Assembly: GCA_964430085.1 (NCBI GenBank)
Contig: CAYSES010000002.1
Location: forward strand, 1-41,703
Reading direction: 5' to 3'
Origin: RBG-13-33-26 sp964430085
Lineage (GTDB): Archaea; Nanobdellota; Nanobdellia; Pacearchaeales; GW2011-AR1
Length of the DNA: 41,703 nt
Part shown: piece after piece, positions 16,348 to 24,403 of the stretch
How the letters are laid out: every line of letters begins with the position of its first letter
How positions within the stretch are numbered: the first letter of the stretch is position 1
Made by a program: the position numbers and the translations under genes
Notes under the pieces: model-generated
Told to the model about the DNA's origin: nothing
The model's input: the letters and a program-made list of their open reading frames with translations, nothing else
Database searches by the model: none

Positions 16348-17046
16348 ATGGGGGTTTTAGAGCAAATAACAAAAATGAAGAAGGAAGGCGTTTCTGATAA
16401 TGATATTGTCAATCAATTATCCCAACAAGGAATTTCACCAAGAGAAATAAATGATGCATTAAATCAAGCACAGATTAAAGATGCTGTATCAAGATCTGAT
16501 CCAGAAGGAACAGCTTCAGTTATGCCTGGAGGTGAAGCCCCCGAAGCTCAAAATCAAGAATATGTTCCGGGAAACTATGGGAATACTCCGACACAGGGAT
16601 ATGCCCCCGCTGCCCAAGAAGAAAATTATGCTCCTCAATCTCAAGAACAGCAACAATATTATGCTCCAGAACAAGGATACGAACAGCAGCAATATGCTCC
16701 TTCAGGAATTGATACAGACAGTGTAATGGAAATTTCAGATCAAATTTTCTCTGAGAAAATAAAAAATGTTCAGAACCAACTTGACTCAACTTCAGATGCT
16801 GTGATTACATTAAAAACAAAAATAGATAATGTTTCAGACAGATTAAAAAAAATAGAAACAATAATAGATAAACTACAAATTGCTATTCTTGAAAAGATTG
16901 GTTCCTATGGGGACAATTTGGAAAGCATTAAAAAAGAAATGGGAATGATGCAAGATTCTTTCTCAAAAATGATTACACCAAAAAAGGAACAAGAAAAAAG
17001 AAAACCAGAATCTTATGAAGAAAAAGAGAAATTAAAGAAAAAATAA
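16348..17046 (+). CDS. UBA-like / Gln-Tyr-Pro-rich / coiled-coil protein
   Basis: 232 residues in three parts. Residues 1-45 (ITKMKKEGVSDNDIVNQLSQ, ISPREINDALNQAQI) look like a small three-helix UBA-type domain. Residues 55-118 are a low-complexity linker rich in Gln, Tyr, Pro and Ala with repeated YAPxxQ units. Residues 120-205 form a coiled coil (IFSEKIKNVQNQLDSTSDA, KTKIDNVSDRLKKIETIIDK), and a charged tail ends in a Lys run. It follows the other coiled-coil gene by 41 bases and is probably co-transcribed. It may scaffold the pilus machine; function unknown. Confidence 0.72.
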   Translation: MGVLEQITKMKKEGVSDNDIVNQLSQQGISPREINDALNQAQIKDAVSRSDPEGTASVMPGGEAPEAQNQEYVPGNYGNTPTQGYAPAAQEENYAPQSQEQQQYYAPEQGYEQQQYAPSGIDTDSVMEISDQIFSEKIKNVQNQLDSTSDAVITLKTKIDNVSDRLKKIETIIDKLQIAILEKIGSYGDNLESIKKEMGMMQDSFSKMITPKKEQEKRKPESYEEKEKLKKK

Positions 17047-17628
17047 TTAATCGTTATCTTCTGCCCAACTACCAACAAAGGGAATAGCTTTCTGACCTTT
17101 ATTTTTACCTGAACCGGCAATTATAACTGAAATTAAAATGAACAAGAAGATTGCTCCTACAACCATTTGCCAATTATCCTCCCACCATTGTCCAGACTGC
17201 CACCCCAACGCTCCTGCAGATTGTATTATAATCAAACCTATGATTATAACTCCAACTCCAAGAAGAACATAATTAACTGCAGCACTTTTCTTTGGTGCGA
17301 AAAGTCCAACTATTATTAAGAGTCCTAGAATAATTGCCAATCCAACTCCAATCCTAGGAAAAATTTGGGAAAAAAATTCGGGAACAAAACCAAACTGCAA
17401 GGACATTAACGCAACAGCTAATGCAATAATACCATTAACCATTTTATTATCCTTGAAAACATTAACTTTAGTTAAAATTCCGAATACTAAAGCAAAGATA
17501 AGAAGAAAAGGAAGAAGGTAACTAAAAAAACCAGCTGATTCCCATTTAGAAAGTAACTCCCCAACAACCCCACTCGGAAAAGCACTTACAGTAGATGCAA
17601 CATCAAAGAACATCACCCAATTCAACAT
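17047..17628 (-). CDS. Multi-span membrane protein, paralogue of the gene at 17672
   Basis: 193 residues with a weak N-terminal signal-like segment and about five hydrophobic spans. The first part, SYLLPFLLIFALVFGIL followed by KVNVFKDNKMVNGIIALAVAL, aligns with FILPFLLIFFIVFAILEKTK and LFGEGKKQLNALTAFVIGL of the next gene. It ends in a charged tail, KGQKAIPFVGSWAEDND. Its stop directly abuts the convergent coiled-coil gene. I recognise no named family; position suggests a pilus-associated membrane component. Confidence 0.72.
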   Translation of the reverse strand: MLNWVMFFDVASTVSAFPSGVVGELLSKWESAGFFSYLLPFLLIFALVFGILTKVNVFKDNKMVNGIIALAVALMSLQFGFVPEFFSQIFPRIGVGLAIILGLLIIVGLFAPKKSAAVNYVLLGVGVIIIGLIIIQSAGALGWQSGQWWEDNWQMVVGAIFLFILISVIIAGSGKNKGQKAIPFVGSWAEDND

Positions 17629-17671
17629 ACAGAGAAATATGAAAATATGTTTAAATATGTTTCGTTAAAAA

Positions 17672-18175
17672 TTAAGGTTTTCGCTTCTGAACTAAAACTA
17701 ATGCCAAAGCTACTGCAATAACAATAAGAAAAACAGCGTTAGTAACTATAGCATCTCCAAGAGTTCCATTTGAGCTAGAAAAAAATTGTTCCAATTGAAC
17801 ATTTATTCCAGTAGCAAAGATTATAGCAACTATAAAAGCAATCGCTGCCACAATACCCAAGATCCATTTCAGTTTATTATTTAATTTAAATTCTTCTTTA
17901 TCTCCAAAAATAAATCCCCATATGAGTAATATAACAAAAACACATACAATTGTAACTGTAAGGAATAGAATCATATTTGAAACAACAAGTTTTGGGAAAA
18001 CTGCCCCGACAAAAATTAAACCTATAACAAAGGCGGTAAGAGCGTTAAGTTGTTTTTTCCCTTCCCCAAAAAGCTTCGTTTTTTCAAGTATTGCGAATAC
18101 TATAAAAAAGATTAATAAGAAAGGAAGGATAAAATCTGTAAAAAGGGTTTGTAAAAAGATAGGTTGATCTGCCAT
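17672..18175 (-). CDS. Multi-span membrane protein, paralogue of the gene at 17047
   Basis: 167 residues with about four spans and a short polar N-terminus (MADQPIFLQTLFTDF). The shared block with the neighbouring gene (PFLLIFxxVFxIL, then KxxxFxxxKxxxNxxxAxxxxL) shows tandem duplication. Between spans lie GDKEEFKLNNKLKWIL and GINVQLEQFFSSSNGTLGD loops. The stop of the PRC-barrel gene is two bases upstream of this ATG, so both are probably on one transcript. Function unknown. Confidence 0.72.
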   Translation of the reverse strand: MADQPIFLQTLFTDFILPFLLIFFIVFAILEKTKLFGEGKKQLNALTAFVIGLIFVGAVFPKLVVSNMILFLTVTIVCVFVILLIWGFIFGDKEEFKLNNKLKWILGIVAAIAFIVAIIFATGINVQLEQFFSSSNGTLGDAIVTNAVFLIVIAVALALVLVQKRKP

Positions 18176-18177
18176 TT

Positions 18178-18456
18178 TTATATCAAGTCTTCAGGAATTT
18201 CTTCTATATCTGAATCTGGATTTGGAAGAGCAGCACGATTAATTAAAAAAACATCACCAATAGCCCTAACAAATTGATGGGGGATAATCACACCCTTTGC
18301 TCCTCCGATAATAGTCATGATGTTCCCTCCGACCTTTATTCTCCAGCCATCGACTTTGTTATCAGATAAGTTAGCCTCTTCTATTTCCCCAAAAAAATCA
18401 CCTGAATCTGTATATACCTTAACTCCAATAACCTCGCTAATTTTTTTTATTCGCAT
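18178..18456 (-). CDS. PRC-barrel domain protein
   Basis: 92 residues from the ATG at 18456. It shows the PRC-barrel pattern of short strands: ISEVIGVKVYTDSGDFFGEIEEANL, VDGWRIKVGG, then KGVIIPHQFVRAIGDVFLI, and an acidic tail. PRC-barrels act as small RNA- or protein-binding modules (as in RimM) and are common as stand-alone archaeal proteins. The frame extends 19 codons further, but a TATA box at 18474-18486 fits 18456. It leads a unit with the paralogous membrane genes. Confidence 0.8.
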   Translation of the reverse strand: MRIKKISEVIGVKVYTDSGDFFGEIEEANLSDNKVDGWRIKVGGNIMTIIGGAKGVIIPHQFVRAIGDVFLINRAALPNPDSDIEEIPEDLI

Positions 18457-18473
18457 AAATAGGATTATGATAT

Positions 18474-18486
18474 CATATTTAAATAG
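18474..18486 (-). promoter_or_regulatory. TATA box of the PRC-barrel gene
   Basis: CTATTTAAATATG on the minus strand is centred about 24 bases before the ATG at 18456 and lies inside the longer possible frame, which argues against the longer start. Confidence 0.5.
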
Positions 18487-18548
18487 TTTTCCATAATACA
18501 GGGAATAAATCAATAAGCTTTATAAAAAACTAAACATAAAGTAAGAAC

Positions 18549-19190
18549 ATGATAAATAAGAAAGAGATATTCCCCATAATATTAATAATTGTTATAATCA
18601 CTTTATCTATAACCCTATCATTAAGAATCACTGAATCTTGGAAAGAGATTTTATGGGTTTTTATTTCAGTTTCATTGATAATTCTTCTGAATATTTTTAC
18701 TAAAAAGATTGTTGCGTATAATCTTGATTCAGAGATAGAAATGAAAATTTGGGAAGTTGGGGGATATAGTTCAGCGGGAAAAAAACAAAAAAGACCCTTT
18801 CCTATCGGGGCCTTCTTACCTTTACTCTCAAAAATAATACTTTTCCCTTTCAAAAGCTTTGTTTGGATGGCATCTCTGGCCTTCGAAGTAAAACCAAAAA
18901 TTTATAGGGGTGCTAAAAGACATGGCCTGTATACATTCTCAGAGATAACTGAGGATCATATTGCATTAATTGCTGCATCAGGAATTGTTATAAATTTAAT
19001 AGTAGCAGTAATAAGTTATTTTCTTGGATTCCCTCTTTTTTCAAGATTAAATATTTATTATGCTTTTTTCAATATGTTACCTTTATCTGAATTAGACGGG
19101 AATAAAATCTTTTTCGGAAATTTAGTATTATGGAGTTTCCTAGGAGCCTTAGTTTTAATCGGAATGCTTTTCGCAATTTTCATAATATAA
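18549..19190 (+). CDS. M50/site-2-protease-like membrane protein lacking HExxH
   Basis: 213 residues with about five spans. Two M50-type blocks are visible: AASGIVINLIVAVISYFLG (the AGPxxN-like span) and FNMLPLSELDGNKIFFGN (the NxxPxxxLDG motif, with the metal-ligand Asp). The zinc-binding HExxH that should lie in the first half is absent; the equivalent region reads EVGGYSSAGKKQKRPFPIG. So it is a probable non-peptidase relative. It is followed 13 bases later by the Hef-like helicase. Confidence 0.7.
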   Translation: MINKKEIFPIILIIVIITLSITLSLRITESWKEILWVFISVSLIILLNIFTKKIVAYNLDSEIEMKIWEVGGYSSAGKKQKRPFPIGAFLPLLSKIILFPFKSFVWMASLAFEVKPKIYRGAKRHGLYTFSEITEDHIALIAASGIVINLIVAVISYFLGFPLFSRLNIYYAFFNMLPLSELDGNKIFFGNLVLWSFLGALVLIGMLFAIFII

Positions 19191-19203
19191 ATCTTATAAT
19201 AAA

Positions 19204-20763
19204 ATGGAATTTTTGAAAGGAATTATACCAAGAGAATATCAGCAGAAAATATTTGAAACATGTGTCGAAAAAAATTGCCTTGTAGTTTTACCTACAGGCT
19301 TAGGAAAAACCTTGATTGCATTAATGCTTTCAATAGACCGGATGAAAAGATTTCCTGGAAAAAAAGTTCTTTTTTTGGCCCCCACCAAACCACTAGTTGA
19401 ACAACATCTAGCTTATTTCAAAAAACATTTGCCAGAGTTATTTGCAGAGATAAAAATGTTTACAGGACAGGTGAATTCAAAAGAAAGAAAGAAATTATGG
19501 CAAACAACAGATATAATTTTTTCAACGCCTCAATGCGTTGCTAATGATCTGAAAAAAAATTTGTATAATTTAAATGAAGTTTGTTTGCTAGTGGAAGATG
19601 AGGCTCATAGGTGTATAAAAAATTATGATTATAACTATGTTGCCAGGAAATATAAAGAACAAGCTATCGATAAAAGGATTATCGGATTAACTGCCTCTCC
19701 TGGATCAGATATTAAAAAAATTAAAGACATCTGTAAAAATCTTTCAGTTGAAGAAGTTGAACTAAAAACTAGGGATAGTGAGGATGTGAAAGAATATCTA
19801 CAAGAATTAAAATTTAATAAAAAAGTTATAGATTTTCCTGAAGAATTTGAGGATATAAGAAAAATCTTAAGAAAAATTTTTAATAATTACATAGAGGAAC
19901 TAAAAAAAAGGGGATTATTTTTTGGGAATCCTTCAAAGATAGGATTGATTGAATTACAAAAAAAATTGATACATACTATCTCAATGGGAAATAAAAACTA
20001 TAACTACATGCTTGCAGTAGCTGCATGTGCACAGGCAATAAAAATTCAGCATGCAACAGAATTGTTAGAGACTCAAACGCTTCTTAGCTTCAATGAATAT
20101 CTAAAAGATTTAATCAAACAGGCAGCCGCAAAAAAAAGCAAAAGTGTTGTAAAATTAGTAAATAAACCTGAATTTAGTTTAATTTGTATAAAAACAAATG
20201 AACTGCTGACTAAAGGAATTGAACATCCCAAAATTGAAAAATTAATTGAGATAGTAAAAGAAGAACATTCTAAAAATGAAAAAATAAAAATTCTCATCTT
20301 CACACAATTTAGAAACACTGCTGCGATAATCTCAAACAAATTAAACCAAATAACAGGGATAACTTCACGAGTTTTTGTGGGACAAGCAAAAAAGAATTCA
20401 ATTCATAAGGGAAGCACAGGCTTAAGCCAAAAAGAACAAAAAAAGATGATTGAAGGGTTTTCAGAAGGGAAGATTAACATTTTATGCGCAACTTCAATTG
20501 GAGAAGAAGGATTAGATATCCCAGAAGTTAATATCGTGTTGTTTTATGAATCTGTTCCGTCAGCAATAAGAAAAATTCAGAGAAGCGGAAGAACAGCCAG
20601 ACTTATGAAAGGAAAATTGATAATATTAATAACAAAGAATACGCGTGATGAAACGTTTTATTATGTAGCCAATGCTAAAGAAAAAAAGATGCATCGTACA
20701 ATCCAGAACATAAAAGAAGAAATGTCAAGAGAAATAAAATCGGATTTTCAGAAAACCTTGTAA
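19204..20763 (+). CDS. Hef-like DEAH helicase (stand-alone helicase half)
   Basis: FANCM/Hef-type superfamily 2 helicase that remodels stalled forks and branched DNA. Motif I is LPTGLGKT (29-36), Ia is APTKPLVEQH, motif II is EDEAHR (DEAH at 132-135), III is GLTASPGSD, V is ATSIGEEGLDIPEV and VI is IQRSGRTAR. The helical insertion between the RecA lobes (about 210-300) is the Hef-specific domain. Euryarchaeal Hef carries a C-terminal XPF nuclease on the same chain; this protein stops at 519 residues, and a separate XPF-type nuclease is encoded at 23401. Confidence 0.9.
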   Translation: MEFLKGIIPREYQQKIFETCVEKNCLVVLPTGLGKTLIALMLSIDRMKRFPGKKVLFLAPTKPLVEQHLAYFKKHLPELFAEIKMFTGQVNSKERKKLWQTTDIIFSTPQCVANDLKKNLYNLNEVCLLVEDEAHRCIKNYDYNYVARKYKEQAIDKRIIGLTASPGSDIKKIKDICKNLSVEEVELKTRDSEDVKEYLQELKFNKKVIDFPEEFEDIRKILRKIFNNYIEELKKRGLFFGNPSKIGLIELQKKLIHTISMGNKNYNYMLAVAACAQAIKIQHATELLETQTLLSFNEYLKDLIKQAAAKKSKSVVKLVNKPEFSLICIKTNELLTKGIEHPKIEKLIEIVKEEHSKNEKIKILIFTQFRNTAAIISNKLNQITGITSRVFVGQAKKNSIHKGSTGLSQKEQKKMIEGFSEGKINILCATSIGEEGLDIPEVNIVLFYESVPSAIRKIQRSGRTARLMKGKLIILITKNTRDETFYYVANAKEKKMHRTIQNIKEEMSREIKSDFQKTL

Positions 20764-20816
20764 TATATATTTTAAAAGAGAATAATTCTTTATAACTGTA
20801 AAAACAAGGAGTTTAT

Positions 20817-21365
20817 ATGAAGATAACAGTTTCGGGGATGATTGGTGCTGGAAAAAGTACAGTATCTGATTATCTTGCTGATAAATTTCATTATATAAGA
20901 TACTCGTCTGGGGGAATTATGAGGAAAATGGCATCTGATAGAAACATAACCCTGTTAGACCTATCGAAAATCGCAGAAAGAGATTCATCGATAGATAGGG
21001 AGATAGATAGAATTCAAACGGAAATAGGAAAGAAGGAAGATAATTTTGTAATTGATGGGAGAATGTCGTGGTATTGTATTCCAAATTCACTAAAAATCTA
21101 TCTCGATGTTTCAGCTGAAGAAGCAGCAAGGCGAATTTTCAATGATAAAAACGCCATAAGAAAAATTGAAAAATATTCATCTGTTGAAGAACTTACCCAA
21201 CAAATTTTAGAAAGGAAAAAAAGTGAAATAAAAAGATATAGTAAATATAATATAGATATTCATGATAAAACAAATTATGATGTTTATCTTAACACAACAA
21301 ATATGGAGATTAAGGAAGTAACTGATTATCTAACAGAGGTCATTCAAAGATATATTCCGTATTAA
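20817..21365 (+). CDS. cmk: Archaeal-type cytidylate kinase
   Basis: Phosphorylates CMP/dCMP with ATP. A 182-residue P-loop kinase: ITVSGMIGAGKSTVSDYLA (P-loop 7-15), RYSSGGIMRKMA for the CMP-binding region, DREIDRIQTEIGKKEDNFVIDGRMS, and an Arg-rich lid (EEAARRIFNDKNAIRKIEKYS). The short length and the FVIDGR motif fit the archaeal CMPK rather than the longer bacterial one. It follows hef by 54 bases. Its last 26 bases overlap the convergent HAD gene. Confidence 0.92.
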   Translation: MKITVSGMIGAGKSTVSDYLADKFHYIRYSSGGIMRKMASDRNITLLDLSKIAERDSSIDREIDRIQTEIGKKEDNFVIDGRMSWYCIPNSLKIYLDVSAEEAARRIFNDKNAIRKIEKYSSVEELTQQILERKKSEIKRYSKYNIDIHDKTNYDVYLNTTNMEIKEVTDYLTEVIQRYIPY

Positions 21366-22284
21366 TTTTATTCTGACAATATTTACATGAATCAAAATGT
21401 TTCTTTATTGCATTAATCACATCTTGATTCCGAATATGATTCAATTTCCAATTATTTACAAGTTCCCAATCCATATCACACTTTTTTTCTGATTCAGAAA
21501 TATCTTTAAGTATTTGGAAAGTCTTTTTTTCTAAATTTGAGTCAGTCCTATAATCTCTAGGAAGAATAAAATTAACAGATGAATTAAAAGGGTTTTCTGC
21601 TCCTAAGTAAGATACACATTTATTAAAAGAATCAATGTCTCCTTTACCAAAAAGTGCGATTGCATAACCACCTCTCTGTTTTGTATATCTAAACCAATCT
21701 TTATCAGAAAGACCATCCCCAAAAATAATTGCTTTCCTGTAATTAATATAATAATCTTCCAATGAAAAATCTTTATGAAGATCTCCCCCCTTACATATTG
21801 TTTTAAGAGATTCAACTTTTCTAAATGGTTCAATAATAGACTCAATTTTATAGATGCCCTTACCATCATCACGAAATTTGCCGCTGACAATAGAAGTTAG
21901 ATAAGGAGAGATAGCGCTACCTTCAATTAAAGCAGATATCCCAACACTAATAACATGGTGTTCTAATTCAATCCCTAAGGAAGAGGCAACGTTTCCAACT
22001 CGTTCAAACCAAGTTGATAAACCTGGTGCAAGTTTAGTTTTAGGTGCAAATTCTTGTTTCATTTGCTCATTAGTAAGATTATTAAAAATTTCTTTAGAAT
22101 CTTTTAAAAATTGCCCCATCCAACCTGCACCAATGTCCCCCCCATTACATAAATTCCGATATTCATTAATATTTTTTATTCCATATTTCTTTTTTAATTC
22201 AGGAAAAAATTTCCTGAAGATAGGGAATTGTTGACATTCTTCTGTTAGTGTCATATCATAATCATAAAAAAATCCAACTCTCAT
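21340..22284 (-). CDS. HAD-superfamily phosphatase, phosphoserine-phosphatase-like
   Basis: 314 residues. HAD motif I is FFYDYDMTLT (nucleophile and acid Asp near the N-terminus), motif II is HHVISVGISALIEGS, and motif III is IFGDGLSDKDWFRY. A large helical cap lies between motifs I and II. The C-terminus has HFDSCKYCQNKI, a CxxC pair. The frame runs on across guaB on the opposite strand, but those residues are a shadow; the ATG at 22284 places the DxDxT motif at the expected distance and has a TATA box about 24 bases upstream. The substrate cannot be told. Confidence 0.82.
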   Translation of the reverse strand: MRVGFFYDYDMTLTEECQQFPIFRKFFPELKKKYGIKNINEYRNLCNGGDIGAGWMGQFLKDSKEIFNNLTNEQMKQEFAPKTKLAPGLSTWFERVGNVASSLGIELEHHVISVGISALIEGSAISPYLTSIVSGKFRDDGKGIYKIESIIEPFRKVESLKTICKGGDLHKDFSLEDYYINYRKAIIFGDGLSDKDWFRYTKQRGGYAIALFGKGDIDSFNKCVSYLGAENPFNSSVNFILPRDYRTDSNLEKKTFQILKDISESEKKCDMDWELVNNWKLNHIRNQDVINAIKKHFDSCKYCQNKINTEYIFE

Positions 22285-22303
22285 AAAAAAGGGCAGATTA
22301 GTA

Positions 22304-22313
22304 GATTTAAAGG
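22304..22313 (-). promoter_or_regulatory. TATA box of the HAD phosphatase gene
   Basis: CCTTTAAATC on the minus strand is centred about 24 bases before the ATG at 22284 and decides between that start and the longer frame. Confidence 0.45.
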
Positions 22314-22372
22314 TTTTATTATTCTTGATATCATATAAATCTTTATAAAAAATATTCATTAGATTAAGAAAT

Positions 22373-23425
22373 ATGGCAAGGATTATAGGGAGGGGGCTTT
22401 CTTTTGATGACGTCTTGATTATACCAAAATATAACAAGATTCTTTCTAGAAAAGAGGTTGTTCTAAAAACAAGGGTAACGAAAAAACATAGTATAGACAT
22501 CCCAATAATTGCTGCAAATATGGATACAATTTGCGAAAAAGAAATGGCAATTGCTCTTGGAAAACTAGGAGGATTGGGGGTGATACATAGATTTATGAGA
22601 ATAGAAGAACAGGCAAACCAAGTTAGAGAAATAAAAAAACATGGATTATTAGCAGCAGCAGCAATTGGCGTAAAAGATGCTGAGGAAAGAGCAGGATTTC
22701 TAATAATGGCAGGTGTAGATATATTAGTAATAGACATTGCACACGGACACTCAAAATATGCGGGGAAAACTCTTGATTATCTCAAAAGAGAATACCCCCA
22801 TATAGACATAATGGTAGGGAATATCGCAACAAAAGATGCAGCAGAATACTTTTTATCAAAAGGGGCAGATGCAGTTAAGGTAGGTATTGGCCCAGGATCT
22901 ATGTGTACAACAAGAATGAAAACAGGGGCAGGAGTTCCACAAATAACAGCAATAATGGATGTTTATGAAGCAATAAAAGATGAAATTCCAATCTGTGCAG
23001 ATGGGGGGATAAAAAAACCTGCGGATGTAGTTAAAGCCTTGGGAGCAGGAGCAAGTACAATAATGTCAGGATATATCTTTGCCGGAGCAGATGAAACCCC
23101 TGGAAGTCTAATTGAAAAAAATGAACAAAAATTCAAGATTTACAGAGGTTCTGCAAGTTATGATGTTGTTTTAAAAAAAGCTGAGCTTGATGGAGAAAAT
23201 GAACAAAGAATAATAAGTGTAGAAGGAGAAAAAACATTAATTCCTTACAAGGGTTCAATAAAAAAGACAATTGAAGAGTATAAAGGGTCTTTAGCTTCTG
23301 GGATGACTTACATGGGTGCAAGAGATATGAAAGGATTAATAGGCAAAGCAGATTTTATAGAAATAACAAACTCAGGGATAGAAGAGGGAAAGGCAAATGG
23401 ATGCTGTCTAAAAAAAGATTCTTAG
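22373..23425 (+). CDS. IMP dehydrogenase / GMP reductase family enzyme without CBS domains
   Basis: TIM-barrel enzyme of guanine nucleotide metabolism. The catalytic loop GIGPGSMCTTR holds Cys178, and the phosphate-binding ICADGGIKKPADVVKALGAGA and the flap IPYKGSIKKTIEEYKGSL are clear. It is 350 residues because the paired CBS module, normally inserted near residue 90 of IMPDH, is absent. TRMKTGAGVPQ mixes GMPR-like (TGxG) and IMPDH-like (GVPQ) features. The Arg-Tyr pair of the IMPDH flap reads Arg-Ile here (NEQRIIS), so GMP reductase is a real alternative. The gene overlaps the XPF-like nuclease start by 25 bases. Confidence 0.85.
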   Translation: MARIIGRGLSFDDVLIIPKYNKILSRKEVVLKTRVTKKHSIDIPIIAANMDTICEKEMAIALGKLGGLGVIHRFMRIEEQANQVREIKKHGLLAAAAIGVKDAEERAGFLIMAGVDILVIDIAHGHSKYAGKTLDYLKREYPHIDIMVGNIATKDAAEYFLSKGADAVKVGIGPGSMCTTRMKTGAGVPQITAIMDVYEAIKDEIPICADGGIKKPADVVKALGAGASTIMSGYIFAGADETPGSLIEKNEQKFKIYRGSASYDVVLKKAELDGENEQRIISVEGEKTLIPYKGSIKKTIEEYKGSLASGMTYMGARDMKGLIGKADFIEITNSGIEEGKANGCCLKKDS

Positions 23426-24144
23426 AGAAATTTATTAAACAAGAAAAGATTCCAAAAATTATGAAAATAATCCATTCAAAACCAATTTTTAAATTTTTTT
23501 CAAAAAAGACTGGAAAAGAAGAAAAACAAAAGGTAATAATAGATTATCGTGAAAAAAATTCACTAGTAATTCGGGAATTAGAAAGATTGGGCCTTGAAAC
23601 AGAGATTAAGACATTGAAAGTTGCAGATTATTTAGTAAATAACATCGCGATAGAAAGAAAAACAATTTCTGATTTTATTTCATCTATGATAAATAAAAGA
23701 CTTAGAAGACAATTAGAGGAATTAAATCAATATAAGAATAGATTGTTAATAATTGAGGGGATAGAAGAACAAGACCTTTACCCTGAAGGGATAAGTATTC
23801 ATCCAAATGCAATAAGGGGATTTTTGCTTTCAATAATATTAAAATATAAAATTCCAATAATTTTTTCTAAGAATTATGAAGATACTGCAAAATTTATTTA
23901 TCTTCTTGCAAGAAGAAAAGAAAAAGAATCTTCTTTGAACGTAACCAAAAAAAGTTTAACCCAAAAAGAGAGATTACAATTCATTTTAGAAGGCTTTCCC
24001 GGAATTGGACCCAAAATCGCAAAAAAACTTTTGGAAAAATTCAAAACATTAGGAAATATAATGAATGCCTCAGAAGGAGAATTAAAGGAAATTTTAGGAA
24101 AAAAGGCAGAGATTGTAAAAAAAATTATCGATTACAAATATTAG
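23401..24144 (+). CDS. XPF/ERCC4-type structure-specific nuclease
   Basis: Cuts branched DNA near junctions. The nuclease fold has VIIDYREKNSLVIREL (Asp48), VADYLVNNIAIERKTISDF (catalytic ERKxxxD at 85-91) and RLRRQLEELNQYKNRLLIIEG. Residues about 190-247 are tandem helix-hairpin-helix motifs (EGFPGIGPKIAKKLLEKF). This is the nuclease half of euryarchaeal Hef as its own 247-residue gene; the helicase half is at 19204. The first 42 residues are basic and variable, and an ATG at 23461 is an alternative start. Overlap with the IMPDH/GMPR gene suggests coupling. Confidence 0.9.
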   Translation: MLSKKRFLEKFIKQEKIPKIMKIIHSKPIFKFFSKKTGKEEKQKVIIDYREKNSLVIRELERLGLETEIKTLKVADYLVNNIAIERKTISDFISSMINKRLRRQLEELNQYKNRLLIIEGIEEQDLYPEGISIHPNAIRGFLLSIILKYKIPIIFSKNYEDTAKFIYLLARRKEKESSLNVTKKSLTQKERLQFILEGFPGIGPKIAKKLLEKFKTLGNIMNASEGELKEILGKKAEIVKKIIDYKY

Positions 24145-24376
24145 AACTTATCTCCTTAAGGATTTCTTTTTCAAGTAAATTTGTAATAGACCATATACGT
24201 GTAGAAGGCCTTTGGTTTTTCTTGCAGATGTAATCATAGAAAAGATTTGCGATAGGATATTCCTCTTTTCCCTCAAATTGATCTTTCCATTTTTCTAAAG
24301 GTTTAATAGTATCACAGCATGAATTATAAATATTGCTTCCTTGAGAAATTAGATATTCAATTCGTGACTTATCCAT
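24125..24376 (-). CDS. Small hypothetical protein
   Basis: 83 residues, unrecognised. Soluble and helical with paired cysteines (NSCCDTIKPLEKW, YICKKN, SNICNR) and a basic middle (KKNQRPSTRIWSITNLLEKE). It is convergent with the XPF gene, overlapping its end by 20 bases, and lies downstream of thpR on the same strand with a 27-base gap. Amino-acid composition is normal for the genome, which favours a real gene, but no motif gives a function. Confidence 0.55.
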   Translation of the reverse strand: MDKSRIEYLISQGSNIYNSCCDTIKPLEKWKDQFEGKEEYPIANLFYDYICKKNQRPSTRIWSITNLLEKEILKEISSNICNR

Positions 24377-24403
24377 TAAAATAAAAAAAGGAATTTAGGC
24401 TTT

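Noticed and set aside
22285..22737. Upstream extension of the HAD phosphatase frame across the IMPDH/GMPR gene
   Set aside because: It is the antisense shadow of a conserved coding region; the HAD motif I and a TATA box place the start at 22284.
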